Positions 36,934 through 45,994 are shown, counted from the stretch's first letter. The stretch is DNA of 64,000 nucleotides from Methylococcus sp. Mc7 (GCF_019285515.1 NZ_CP079095.1:2264501-2328500), one strand, 5' to 3'. Notes: generated by a model not told the origin, from the sequence alone. Numbers and translations are program-made.

Positions 36934-37883
36934 AAGTTGACGCCCGCCGCAAGGTCGCCTTTCTGGCGTTGGCGGCTCTGGCTTCGGCCTGTTCGGCCGG
37001 ACCCTTCAAGAATGGCTTCGATCTCTCGGACGCCACGGTATCCAGCGCCGAAATCGTGTCCGGCGGCCCGCCGCGCGACGGCATTCCCGCCCTGGACGCG
37101 CCGCGTTTCGTTTCCGCGCGAAGCGCCGGCGTCCCGCGGGACCAGGACCGCGTGCTGGGCCTGTCGCACAAAGGCGTCGCCAAGGCATACCCCATCGCCA
37201 TCCTCAATTGGCACGAAATCGTCAACGACCAATTCGCCGGCGAGCCGGTGGCCGTAACCTACTGCCCGCTGGCCCTCAGTGGTGTCGCCTATCACGCCCG
37301 CATTGACGGCCGGCCGGTCGGTTTCGGCACCTCGGGGCTGCTCTACAACAGCAACCTCGTGATGTACGACCGCGAGACCCTGTCCCTCTGGCCGCAGTTG
37401 ATGAACCAGGCGGTGAGCGGCCGTTTCAAGGGGAAATCCCTGAAACCCCTGCCTCTTTTGCATACCACCTGGGCCGACTGGCGGCAGCGCCACCCGAACA
37501 CCCTCGTGCTGTCGGCGGATACCGGTTATCACCGCGATTACGGCCGTGACCCCTACGCCGATTACGCCCAATCCCGGGATCCGTATTTTCCGGTCAAGGC
37601 GCAAAGCGGCCGCTATCCTCCCAAGGAATGGGTTCTTGGCGTCGAGGTGAATGGGGTTGCGAAGGCTTACCCCTTCACCGAACTGGCCAAGGCCGAGGGT
37701 GAAATCGAAGACCACGTCGGCGGGAAAACGGCGTGGGTACGCTTCGATCGCGGGCACCGTACGGCGGCGGTGTACGATCCGGACGGCACGGAACTTCCGG
37801 GCGTCGTCGCCTACTGGTTCGCCTGGTATGCCTTTCATCCCGATACGGTGGTGTTCCAGGCCGGACGGGAGGTGCGGCCGTGA
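36930..37883 (+). CDS. DUF3179 lipoprotein
   Basis: A 317-residue protein with a lipoprotein signal (LASAC, acylated Cys near residue 21). DUF3179 features follow: KAYPIAILNWHEIVND near residue 90, VTYCPLALSG near 110 and a second KAYPFTELAKAEG near 250, suggesting an internal repeat. The function is unknown. It overlaps the previous gene by four bases (ATGA) and the next by four (GTGA), so it is co-translated within the arsS-type cluster. Confidence 0.82.
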   Translation: MKVDARRKVAFLALAALASACSAGPFKNGFDLSDATVSSAEIVSGGPPRDGIPALDAPRFVSARSAGVPRDQDRVLGLSHKGVAKAYPIAILNWHEIVNDQFAGEPVAVTYCPLALSGVAYHARIDGRPVGFGTSGLLYNSNLVMYDRETLSLWPQLMNQAVSGRFKGKSLKPLPLLHTTWADWRQRHPNTLVLSADTGYHRDYGRDPYADYAQSRDPYFPVKAQSGRYPPKEWVLGVEVNGVAKAYPFTELAKAEGEIEDHVGGKTAWVRFDRGHRTAAVYDPDGTELPGVVAYWFAWYAFHPDTVVFQAGREVRP

Positions 37884-38626
37884 ACGCCACGATGTGTTCC
37901 GTCGGTCGGTTCCTGGCTTCGCCCAGGGGGCTCGTCCTGATCCTGTTTCTGCTAGCGCCGACGGCCTTTTTCGCCCTGGGCGGCGGGAAGTGGCTGAGCC
38001 TTGAAGCGTTCGCGGCCCACCGCGACCAGCTTCACGGTTACGCGCAAAGCCATTTCTGGCTGTTTTTCGTCGGCTGGGGGCTGCTTTATGCCGCCGTGGT
38101 GGCTTTCAGCCTGCCGGGGGGAGCCTTGCTGTCCCTGGCCACGGGCTTTCTCTTCGGCCGTTGGCTGGGTACCGTTCTCATCGTGGTCTCCGCCAGCCTG
38201 GGGGCGACGGCGGTGTTTTCCGCGGCCCGTTATTTGTTCGCCGACGCGGCACGGCAGCGTCTGGAGCGGAACCCGACGGCGGTAAAGCTCCTGAGCGGTT
38301 TCGGCCGGGATGCCGCCAGCTACCTGCTGTTTCTGCGCCTGGTGCCGGTCTTCCCCTTCTGGTTGGTGAACCTGGCGCCGGCTTTCGCACCGGTTCCGGC
38401 CTCCACTTACCTGTGGACGACGGTGGTCGGCATCCTGCCCGGCAGTTTCGTATTCGCCAACCTGGGGCAATCCCTGGGCGACATCCGTTCACTGCAGGGA
38501 CTGATTTCCGCGGAAGTGCTGATTTCCCTTGGGTTGCTGGGTCTGCTGGCGCTGCTGCCGGTAGGACTGCGACGCTTCGGCTGGAGCCGGACCCTCATTG
38601 CACAACGGCAGGAGGACAAAAGATGA
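37880..38626 (+). CDS. TVP38/TMEM64 (DedA-like) membrane protein
   Basis: A 248-residue inner-membrane protein from a GTG that overlaps the DUF3179 stop. An ATG at 37892 is the alternative. It has about five or six hydrophobic segments. The conserved SLPGGALLSLATGFLFGRWLG-like block lies near residues 75-95, and FLRLVPVFPFWLVNLAPAF near 150 matches the SNARE-associated/VTT domain. Such proteins are thought to scramble or transport lipids. In arsS clusters they are frequent partners, perhaps for export or lipid-linked arsenicals, which is inference. Confidence 0.82.
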   Translation: MNATMCSVGRFLASPRGLVLILFLLAPTAFFALGGGKWLSLEAFAAHRDQLHGYAQSHFWLFFVGWGLLYAAVVAFSLPGGALLSLATGFLFGRWLGTVLIVVSASLGATAVFSAARYLFADAARQRLERNPTAVKLLSGFGRDAASYLLFLRLVPVFPFWLVNLAPAFAPVPASTYLWTTVVGILPGSFVFANLGQSLGDIRSLQGLISAEVLISLGLLGLLALLPVGLRRFGWSRTLIAQRQEDKR

Positions 38627-39111
38627 GTACAAGTCTATTCCGTCACCCTGCCGGTGCTGCTACTGGCCTGGGCTAACGGTGCCAACGACGTGTCCAAGGG
38701 TATCGCCACGTTGATTGGCAGCGGCTTGGCCAAACCGGCGCCCGCCATTCTGTGGGGCGCGTTCTGGACCCTCGCGGGCGGTATCGCAGCGGCTTTTTGG
38801 GGATCGATCCTGGCAGCGAATTTCGCCCATGGATACTTGGCTACCGATTTCCGTCCGGACACGGCCTTCATTGCCGGTGCCCTGAGCGGTGCATTCGGCT
38901 GGGTGGGCATAGCCACCCGCCTGGGTTTGCCAGTATCCACCCCCCCCCCCACGTCAGCACCGGTTCGCTGATGGGCGTGCGCTTCACCGACCGTTCCCAG
39001 CCCCGCCAAGCCGACGCCTTTCGCACCATTCTCCTTGCCTGGCTTGTCACTCTGCCAGCGGCGGCCTTGATCGGTGCGGGGGTGACCTGGGTGCTGGGCG
39101 GCTTGCTCTGA
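38623..39111 (+). pseudogene. inorganic phosphate (PiT) transporter, frameshifted and short
   Basis: The ATG at 38623 overlaps the TVP38 stop (ATGA). After six codons the frame must shift (near 38640) to read LPVLLLAWANGANDVSKGIA, the PiT N-terminal signature. A second break is a run of 11 C at 38940-38950, inside the GLPVSTTH signature, after which TGSLMG and ILLAWLVTLPAAALIGAG continue to the stop. About 160 residues are encoded, against roughly 300 or more for the family, so a central part also seems lost. PiT genes in arsenic clusters may move arsenate or phosphate. Confidence 0.8.
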
Positions 39112-39115
39112 CCGC

Positions 39116-39884
39116 TCATTGTCGGCCGCAAACGCTTGGGTCGGCCGCGAAGCGGATGTCGCCGAACCAGGCGGTGGCTTTTTCGCTAGTATTGTCGGTG
39201 TCGCTGGCGATCACCACTGCCACGGCATTCGGCGCTTCGTCGCCGAATGCGCGGCGGAAATCGGCGGCCAAGTCACGGATTTCGCCGATCCAGCGGCCCG
39301 CCTCGCCGGCGCCGCTGCGCAACACCCACATCATGGCCCGGTCGGTATAGGCATTGGGGATCACTGTGCCGACCGGATAGCGGTTGTCCCACACGTAATT
39401 GAGCGCCGCCGCCGGCACGTCGATGCCGAACAATCCGCGCAGCGTGCCAAGCTCGAGGCGGGTGCCCGGCGGTAAATGGCGGGTGTCGTAGTCAAACAAT
39501 ACGTAAAGGCGCGCAGCATAATCGTCACCCCCTTTGGGTGCGCAGGTCGGCACTAATGAGCGGCGCGGCGATTTTCCACCTCCAGCACAGATAGGGCAGA
39601 TGTCCCACATCGACGCGAACCTCGCGCGACAGCCCAGCCATGGAGTGATCGGCATCAGCCCGCAGCACCGTCATCCCGCTGTCTGCTTCTAGCCGAAAGC
39701 GGGTTGCCGGAAAATCCTCGTTGGGCCGGACCAGTTGCCAGCCTTCCGGCAGCATGTCGCCGGGAGCCAGTCGGGAAAATTCGCCGACCGTCCATGATTC
39801 CGCCGAAGCCAGCGGCCCTTGATGGGCAGGCAAGGCGAGGCTCAGCAAGACGGCCAGCAGTCGGCCGACCGAAGGCCGGCTCAC
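39116..39884 (-). pseudogene. DUF3047 protein, frameshifted
   Basis: A GTG at 39884 overlaps the stop of the glycosyltransferase gene. The first frame gives a signal-like leader and SWTVGEFSRLAPGDMLPEGW, then YLCWRWKIAAPL. Near 39535, at AAAGGGGG, one extra base breaks the frame. The second frame continues with DDYAARLYVLFDY, LNYVWDNRYPVGT and TEKATAWFGDIRF-like ends typical of DUF3047. The length is 3n+1, consistent with a single insertion. It is a periplasmic protein family of unknown function. Confidence 0.8.
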
Positions 39885-40561
39885 TGGTACTTCTCCGCCA
39901 GCTTCTCCGCAGACATTCCCCGCCAATAAAGCCAGCGCAGTCGCCACATGAGCCAGATGGTGCGCCACACCCCCCTATTCTCCCAGCGGCGTCCGGAGGT
40001 GACGACCTTCTCGCGCAGGCACAGCGGCGGCCCAAGACGGCGTAATCGCTTGGACAGTTCGATGTCTTCCATCAATGGCTGGTCGGGGAAGCCGCCGAGC
40101 GCGTCGAACGTCTCCCGTCGCACGAATATCGCCTGATCTCCCGTGGCGATGCCGGTCCACCGTGAGCGGCAATTCATAAAAAAGGCCACTATGCCCAGCA
40201 ACCACGGGCGGCCGCCGATACGCACGTCAAAGCGGCCCCACAATCTGCCGCCGGTTTCCAGTCCTTCCAACACCAGCCTGTCGGCTCGCTCCGGTAACAA
40301 TGTGTCGGCGTGCAAAAACAGCAGAACTTCTCCTCGAGCCGCCGCCGCGCCCGCGTTCATCTGCCGTGCCCGTCCCCTCGGCCCGGACAACACACGGTCC
40401 GCCAACGGAGCCGCGAGCGCCGCGGTTGCATCGTCGCTGCCGCCGTCACAGACGATAACGTCCACGCATTGGCGACGCATCGTCTGCAGTGCTTCGAGGG
40501 TGGCCAGGATGCCGCTGGCTTCGTTCAGTGTAGGTAGGATGATGGACAATCGGGGTGACAT
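39881..40561 (-). CDS. TIGR04283-type family 2 glycosyltransferase of arsenosugar clusters
   Basis: A 226-residue GT2 enzyme. It starts LSIILPTLNEASGI, with VIVCDGGSDDAT as the nucleotide-sugar site near residue 36, GRARQMNAGAAAARG and LLFLHADT as the DxD-like metal site near residue 83, and QPLMEDIELSKRL near 168. A basic, Trp-rich C-terminus probably lies on the membrane. The family accompanies arsS and is presumed to glycosylate the arsenical. It is transcribed against the 33119-39111 operon and translationally coupled to DUF3047. Confidence 0.85.
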   Translation of the reverse strand: MSPRLSIILPTLNEASGILATLEALQTMRRQCVDVIVCDGGSDDATAALAAPLADRVLSGPRGRARQMNAGAAAARGEVLLFLHADTLLPERADRLVLEGLETGGRLWGRFDVRIGGRPWLLGIVAFFMNCRSRWTGIATGDQAIFVRRETFDALGGFPDQPLMEDIELSKRLRRLGPPLCLREKVVTSGRRWENRGVWRTIWLMWRLRWLYWRGMSAEKLAEKYQ

Positions 40562-40676
40562 TGGATGCTCCGGCGTACTGCCTCATTGACCAGGTTCTAA
40601 GCCCGGACATTTCGTAAGTCGAAGGGAGTGGCATGGCCAGCGAGCTTCACGCGATGAGCTTACCACTGAACACTTA

Positions 40677-42358
40677 CCTGAATCCGTGCTCCCACCCTCT
40701 AAATAATTCATAACATATTGAATCCATTGTATAATTAGCCCATTTTCGATGTCACCCATTTGATCATGCCGCGCTTTGAAGTCAAGCAATCCAGCAAGCT
40801 GCAACTGACCTCGTATTCCGGCCTGGCGCTGATTGGCCAGTGGCCAGGCGGCGCAGGTGGAGGCGGTCATTGACCCGAAGATCCCGGTGTCGCAAGGCAT
40901 GCGTACCTCGGACATCGTCAAGAGCGTGGTCGGGCTGTTGAGTCTGGGCAAGAGCGACTTCGAAGCCATCGAGCCATTCCGGAATGATCGCTTCTTCAAG
41001 GAGTCGCTGGGGCTGACGAAGGTGCCCGGAGCCGTGTGGCTGCGCCAGCGTCTGAATGCCAAGGCGGAAGCCATCCGCGATCTGGCCGATGAGCTTTCCC
41101 TGAGGCTGCTGGAGCGAACCGAGGCGCCGATCACGCCGCACAAGGGCTATGTCTGCTGCGACATCGATACCTTCGCCATGGACAATAGTGGCACGAAGAA
41201 GGAAGCGGTGTCGCGCACCTATCAGGGCTTCGACGGTTACACGCCGATTGCCGCCTATCTCGGCAACGAAGGCTGGAACACCGGGCTGGAACTGAGGCCA
41301 GGGTCCCGCCACTCGGCGTTCGAGACGCACTACTTCTACGAGCGGCTGTTTCCCGCGCATCGAACGCCTGGTCAAACCGGATCAGCCCGTGCTGCTGCGC
41401 GAGGACAGCGGTTTCGACGGCGCACAGCTTCTGTTCGCCAAGGCCGCGGAGCGAGACCGGCAAGCCGCGCTGGGGCGAAGCCTCGACTTCATCTGCAAGT
41501 GGAACCCCGCAAGCAGGACAAGGGGACTGGGTCAAGCGCGCCGAGGAGGCGGGCGCCTTTGCCGAGGCTCGTCCAGGCAAGCGGGTTGCGTTGCTGTCGT
41601 TGGAAGTGGAACGCGCCTGGCACAAGGAGAAGCGCTCCTTCCGCCTGGTCGCCCAGGTGACCGAGCGCACCATCGACAAGAAGGGCCAACACCTGCTGGC
41701 CCCGGAGGTCGAACTGGAAGGCTGGTGGACGACGCTCTCCTGTTCCCGAGGAAGTGATCGAACTCTACCAGCACCACGGCATGCATGAGCAGTTCCACTC
41801 CGAGTTCAAGACCGACCTCGATCTGGAGCGGCTGCCCTCGGGCAAGTTCGACACCAACGACGTGATCCTGCATCTGGCGGCCTTCGCCTACAACTGCCTG
41901 CGTCTCTTGGGACAGATCGGCCTGACCGGCGAGATTGCGCCGATCCGTCATCCGCCAAGCGCCGCCGCATCCGGACCGTGCTACAGGAGATCATGTACCG
42001 GGCGGCGAAGTTCGTCGCCCATGCCCGCCGGCTGATCCTCGATTTCGGCCGTGGCGTGGCGGCAAACGTAGCCGTGTTCGTGATGCTTCAGAATCGGCTG
42101 TGGGCGGCGGCGTCCGGATGACGGGAAATGCCTGCCGCACGCCTCGAATCCCTGATTCCGGAACCCCGGAAGGGACAGTCTCGCGCATGGAGCGGAAAAT
42201 GAGCTGACGATAAGCGCACGCCAAGCAGATTGGCCCCGAAACCCCGGTCGAACGTTCCCCGGATCGCCGGTAGCGGGCAAATCCCAAGGGAGAGCGCTCG
42301 AAATTCATGCGTTCAGGCCCGATGGGAAGGTGTAAGCCGAGGGGAACACGGATTCAGG
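40677..42358 (+). mobile_element. IS1380-type insertion sequence, copy 2 (decayed)
   Basis: The same element as copy 1 in opposite orientation, with ends CCTGAATCCGTGCTCCC and, inward from the right, CCTGAATCCGTGTTCCC. It is 1682 bases long. The flanking five bases (ACTTA and TGATT) do not match, so there is no target duplication. With copy 1 it brackets the arsenosugar segment as an inverted pair. Confidence 0.9.
40766..42121 (+). pseudogene. IS1380-family transposase with several frameshifts
   Basis: Against copy 1 this gene has a two-base deletion near 40842, a one-base insertion near 41350 (TTTCCCGCG), single-base deletions near 41506 and 41524, another loss near 41745 (TTCCCGAGG) and one near 41955. 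The open pieces still read as the IS1380 transposase. Almost all changes affect G or C runs. It cannot encode a working protein as written. Confidence 0.9.
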
Positions 42359-42807
42359 TGATTATGATCAACAAATTTTTACCCAATCCTTGTGTCGTGC
42401 GGAATTTTGTCGGGTTGATTGGTTTGGCGGCTGCGCCGGCATTGGCCTCGGCCGGTAGTGTGGTTTACCAGGCGAAAATCGTCTGCGGCGTAGATCCCGC
42501 GGGAGTCGTCGCGCGTATAGTCCAGGGCATTATTTGACCTCGGTTGGGATACAGAATCCCGCGGGCAGAAAAGCCGCTAATCTAAAGATGCGGGTGGCTT
42601 TGACTTTTCCTCCGGCGGCAGCGGTTGGGGTGCTAGCCGAGCCGGGGCCGGTCTCTGACGTGAAGACCGCGAAGCTGAACGCCTATGAGGCGCTGGAAGT
42701 CAGTTGCGATCAGATCTTTGGAGACGGCGTTAATTCGGCGTTTTCTCCGGTCTTCCGCAGAGGCCAAATAACACGCCTTTCCCTTACTTCGAAGGGTTTC
42801 TCATTAT

Positions 42808-44492
42808 CCTGAATCCGTGTTCCCCTCGGCTTACACCTTCCCATCGGGCCTGAACGCATGAATTTCGAGCGCTCTCCCTTGGGATTTGCCCTCGCTACCG
42901 GCGATCCGGGGAACGTTCGACCGGGGTTTCGGGGCCAATCTGCTTGGCGTGCGCTTATCGTCAGCTCATTTTCCGCTCCATGCGCGAGACTGTCCCTTCC
43001 GGGGTTCCGGAATCAGGGATTCGAGGCGTGCGGCAGGCATTTCCCGTCATCCGGACGCCGCCGCCCACAGCCGATTCTGAAGCATCACGAACACGGCTAC
43101 GTTTGCCGCCACGCCACGGCCGAAATCGAGGATCAGCCGGCGGGCATGGGCGACGAACTTCGCCGCCCGGTACATGATCTCCTGCAGCACGGTCCGGATG
43201 CGGCGGCGCTTGGCCGGATGACGGATCGGCGCAATCTCGCCGGTCAGGCCGATCTGTCCCAAGAGACGCAGGCAGTTGTAGGCGAAGGCCGCCAGATGCA
43301 GGATCACGTCGTTGGTGTCGAACTTGCCCGAGGGCAGCCGCTCCAGATCAAGGTCGGTCTTGAACTCGGAGTGGAACTGCTCATGCATGCCGTGGTGCTG
43401 GTAGAGTTCGATCACTTCCTCGGCGGAACAGGAGAGCGTCGTCCACCAGCCTTCCAGTTCGACCTCCGGGGCCAGCAGGTGTTGGCCCTTCTTGTCGATG
43501 GTGCGCTCGGTCACCTGGGCGACCAGGCGGAAGGAGCGCTTCTCCTTGTGCCAGGCGCGTTCCACTTCCAACGACAGCAACGCAACCCGCTTGCCTGGAC
43601 GAGCCTCGGCAAAGGCGCCCGCCTCCTCGGCGCGCTTGACCCAGTCCCCTTGTCCTGCTTGCGGGGTTCCACTTGCAGATGAAGTCGAGGCTTCGCCCCA
43701 GCGCGGCTTGCCGGTCTCGCTCCGCGGCCTTGGCGAACAGAAGCTGTGCGCCGTCGAAACCGCTGTCCTCGCGCAGCAGCACGGGCTGATCCGGTTTGAC
43801 CAGGCGTTCGATGCGCGGAAACAGCCGCTCGTAGAAGTAGTGCGTCTCGAACGAGTGGCGGGACCCTGGCCTCAGTTCCAGCCCGGTGTTCCAGCCTTCG
43901 TTGCCGAGATAGGCGGCAATCGGCGTGTAACCGTCGAAGCCCTGATAGGTGCGCGACACCGCTTCCTTCTTCGTGCCACTATTGTCCATGGCGAAGGTAT
44001 CGATGTCGCAGCAGACATAGCCCTTGTGCGGCGTGATCGGCGCCTCGGTTCGCTCCAGCAGCCTCAGGGAAAGCTCATCGGCCAGATCGCGGATGGCTTC
44101 CGCCTTGGCATTCAGACGCTGGCGCAGCCACACGGCTCCGGGCACCTTCGTCAGCCCCAGCGACTCCTTGAAGAAGCGATCATTCCGGAATGGCTCGATG
44201 GCTTCGAAGTCGCTCTTGCCCAGACTCAACAGCCCGACCACGCTCTTGACGATGTCCGAGGTACGCATGCCTTGCGACACCGGGATCTTCGGGTCAATGA
44301 CCGCCTCCACCTGCGCCGCCTGGCAGCACTGGCCAATCAGCGCCAGGCCGGAATACGAGGTCAGTTGCAGCTTGCTGGATTGCTTGACTTCAAAGCGCGG
44401 CATGATCAAATGGGTGACATCGAAAATTGGCTAATTATACAATGGATTCAATATGTTATGAATTATTTAAGGGGTGGGAGCACGGATTCAGG
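42808..44492 (-). mobile_element. IS1380-type insertion sequence, copy 3, with ATTAT target duplication
   Basis: A 1685-base element with the same inverted ends as copies 1 and 2. It is flanked by ATTAT at 42803-42807 and ATTAT at 44493-44497, a clean 5-base target duplication that confirms the ends and shows recent insertion. It interrupts the exported hypothetical gene. Confidence 0.95.
43047..44403 (-). pseudogene. IS1380-family transposase with two frameshifting deletions
   Basis: The ATG at 44403 opens a frame identical in pattern to copy 1 but with a three-base in-frame loss near 43853 (RHSAFETH becomes RHSFETH). Two one-base deletions in G/C runs near 43649 and 43666 then shift the frame, so CKWNPRKQDK becomes CKWNPASRTRG. 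The remaining C-terminal part is intact in another frame. The same two deletions occur in copy 2. Confidence 0.9.
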
Positions 44493-44774
44493 ATTATCGA
44501 AGCAGATCGTCCCGTTTCGGTAGCGGAGACGCACACCGCATCCGCCGACTCGAATAGCGCAGTGAGCAGTATCAGCGTCCAGCATCTCCAGCCGGTGAGG
44601 AAATAGGAGAAAAACCATGCGGGATCGGCGGTCGCTAATTCGATCCCGTATTAGGACATGATTTCGACCCGAATTCACAGTTAATCAGGTGGGTGAAAGT
44701 TCGTTTGCCTTCAATGCGGCATGTGACTATTTGATATTGCTGGACATAGTGAGAGAGTTTGACGCGGCGAGCTT

Positions 44775-44822
44775 ATAAGCGACGGTATCGACGGCATGGG
44801 AAAGGGTCTCCGCTGCGCGTAA
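44775..44822 (+). pseudogene. last 16 codons of an SRPBCC gene
   Basis: The frame reads ISDGIDGMGKGLRCA and a TAA, matching ISDGIDGMEKDLHGA at the end of the SRPBCC gene (28761-29192). The body of the gene is missing. The DNA before it (44607-44774) holds nothing I can assign. It shows that this site once had the SRPBCC/yfbR convergent pair. Confidence 0.75.
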
Positions 44823-44832
44823 CGACAAATAC

Positions 44833-45420
44833 TCACAACACCAGCCGGTCCAGCGTCAGTTCATATCCTGGCACGAACACTTCCATGAAATAGTCGACTT
44901 CCGGCAACCCCAGTTGCCGGATTCTTTCCCAGATTTCCTCTTCCGCGTTGACGAATTCGGTGTTGCCGGCCCGCCGTTCGGCGCGGCATTTCAGGTAGGC
45001 GGCGATGCGGTCGGCGGCTTTGATCAGGACGTGGACTTCCTCGGGGATTTCCTCGGGCAGCAGCATCCGGGCGAATGCCGGTTTCAGTTCTTCCGGCAGC
45101 AGGGCGAGCAGTTCCCGGGAGGCTTTTCGCTCCAGGTCCTTGTAGGCGTCGCGGATGGCGGGGGAATGGTATTTGATCGGGGTGGGCAGGTCCCCGGTGA
45201 TGGCTTCGCTCACGTCGTGGTAAAGCGCGGCGGCCGCGACCCGGTCGGCGTCTACGGGCTGGTGGAGGATTTCGCCGCGGATCACCGCCAGGGCGTGGGC
45301 GATGACGGCCACCTCCCAGCCGTGCTCCATGACGTTCTCTTCGTAGGCGTTGCGCATGAGGCCCCAGCGCTTGATCCAGCGCAGGCGGCCCAGATGGGCG
45401 AAAAACGGGCTTTCGTTCAT
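44833..45420 (-). CDS. yfbR: HD-domain 5'-deoxynucleotidase (YfbR-like)
   Basis: A 195-residue cytosolic phosphohydrolase that removes phosphate from deoxynucleoside 5'-monophosphates. HD residues are visible: RNAYEENVMEHGWEVAVIAH near residue 24-43, ALYHDVSEAITGDLPTPIKY near 66-85, and KAADRIAAYLKCRAE near 134 with the last Asp. Length fits YfbR. A diverged, broken duplicate of its 3' end lies at 29203-29350. Confidence 0.88.
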   Translation of the reverse strand: MNESPFFAHLGRLRWIKRWGLMRNAYEENVMEHGWEVAVIAHALAVIRGEILHQPVDADRVAAAALYHDVSEAITGDLPTPIKYHSPAIRDAYKDLERKASRELLALLPEELKPAFARMLLPEEIPEEVHVLIKAADRIAAYLKCRAERRAGNTEFVNAEEEIWERIRQLGLPEVDYFMEVFVPGYELTLDRLVL

Positions 45421-45532
45421 GGGCTTGCTGATTCCATGGAGTCGTGAAGCCGGCCTGGGGGCGTGAGAGCGCCGGCATGGCCGAAGATCGCGGCATGCAG
45501 AAAAATGCGTGGGCCGGTATGATCTTCGGCCT

Positions 45533-45994
45533 ATGTTGCTCGTACCCTTCCAGATCGGCGGTGAGCATTATGCACTGCCCGCCGCCGATGTCTTCACGGT
45601 GGCGCAGGTACCCAGGCTGCGTCCGCTGCCGCAGGCGCCGGCCTGGGTGGCGGGCGTCTTCCGTTATCGCGGCGCCGTTTTGCCGGCTGTCGATCTGAGC
45701 CTGCTGATCGCGGGGCAGCCCGCCCGCAGCCTCCTCAGCACGCGTCTGCTCCTGGTCGGGAATGCCCAAGACTTGGAGGCCAGGCCCGCCCTGGGGCTGC
45801 TGGCCGAGCGGGTGACGGGTACGGAGACCGTCGATCGGGACGCGCTCCGCAAGACCGGCGTCAGCATTCCCGGCGCCGAGTGGTTGGGCGAGGTGGCCGG
45901 GCTGGACCGGGTTCTGCTGCAGCTCGTCCATTGGCAGCCTCTGGCGACCGAGGAACTGGCCCGTTTGTGCGCCGGGGTGGACCGGTGCGGCTGA
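45533..45994 (+). CDS. CheW-family coupling protein (WspB-like)
   Basis: A 153-residue single CheW domain that links receptors to a CheA kinase. It has the fold markers FQIGGEHYALPAADVFTV, LPQAPAWVAGVFRYRGAVLP and VDLSLLIAGQ. The ATG at 45533 fits the domain start. It is the first gene of a six-gene overlapping operon whose order matches wspB-C-D-E-F-R. No receptor gene precedes it (yfbR is divergent), so the receptor is encoded elsewhere or the signal enters differently. Confidence 0.85.
   Translation: MLLVPFQIGGEHYALPAADVFTVAQVPRLRPLPQAPAWVAGVFRYRGAVLPAVDLSLLIAGQPARSLLSTRLLLVGNAQDLEARPALGLLAERVTGTETVDRDALRKTGVSIPGAEWLGEVAGLDRVLLQLVHWQPLATEELARLCAGVDRCG

Larger units (their letters stand above)
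42364..44606 (+). pseudogene. exported hypothetical protein gene, split by IS copy 3
   Basis: The first part (42364-42807) encodes a signal peptide (VGLIGLAAAPALASAG) and a mature part with YQAKIVCGVDPAG, then after a frameshift near 42535 VGIQNPAG and LTFPPAAA, and after another near 42770 TPFPYFEGFLI. The remainder lies beyond the IS at 44498-44606: EADRPVSVAETHTASADSNS and onward to a TAG. The two parts join exactly once one ATTAT duplicate is removed. I know similar small exported proteins in environmental bacteria but no function for them. Confidence 0.65.

Noticed and set aside
40656-40672. A shared GAGCTTACCA near copy 2 and, inverted, beside copy 1, as a possible attachment site
   Set aside because: The match is only ten bases, is not placed symmetrically relative to the IS ends, and could be chance.
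26957-40676. A classical composite transposon formed by IS copies 1 and 2
   Set aside because: The outer flanks (GAAAT at 25262-25266 and TGATT at 42359-42363) do not match, so no target duplication supports joint transposition. An inversion between the copies was also tested on the flanks and did not restore a match.
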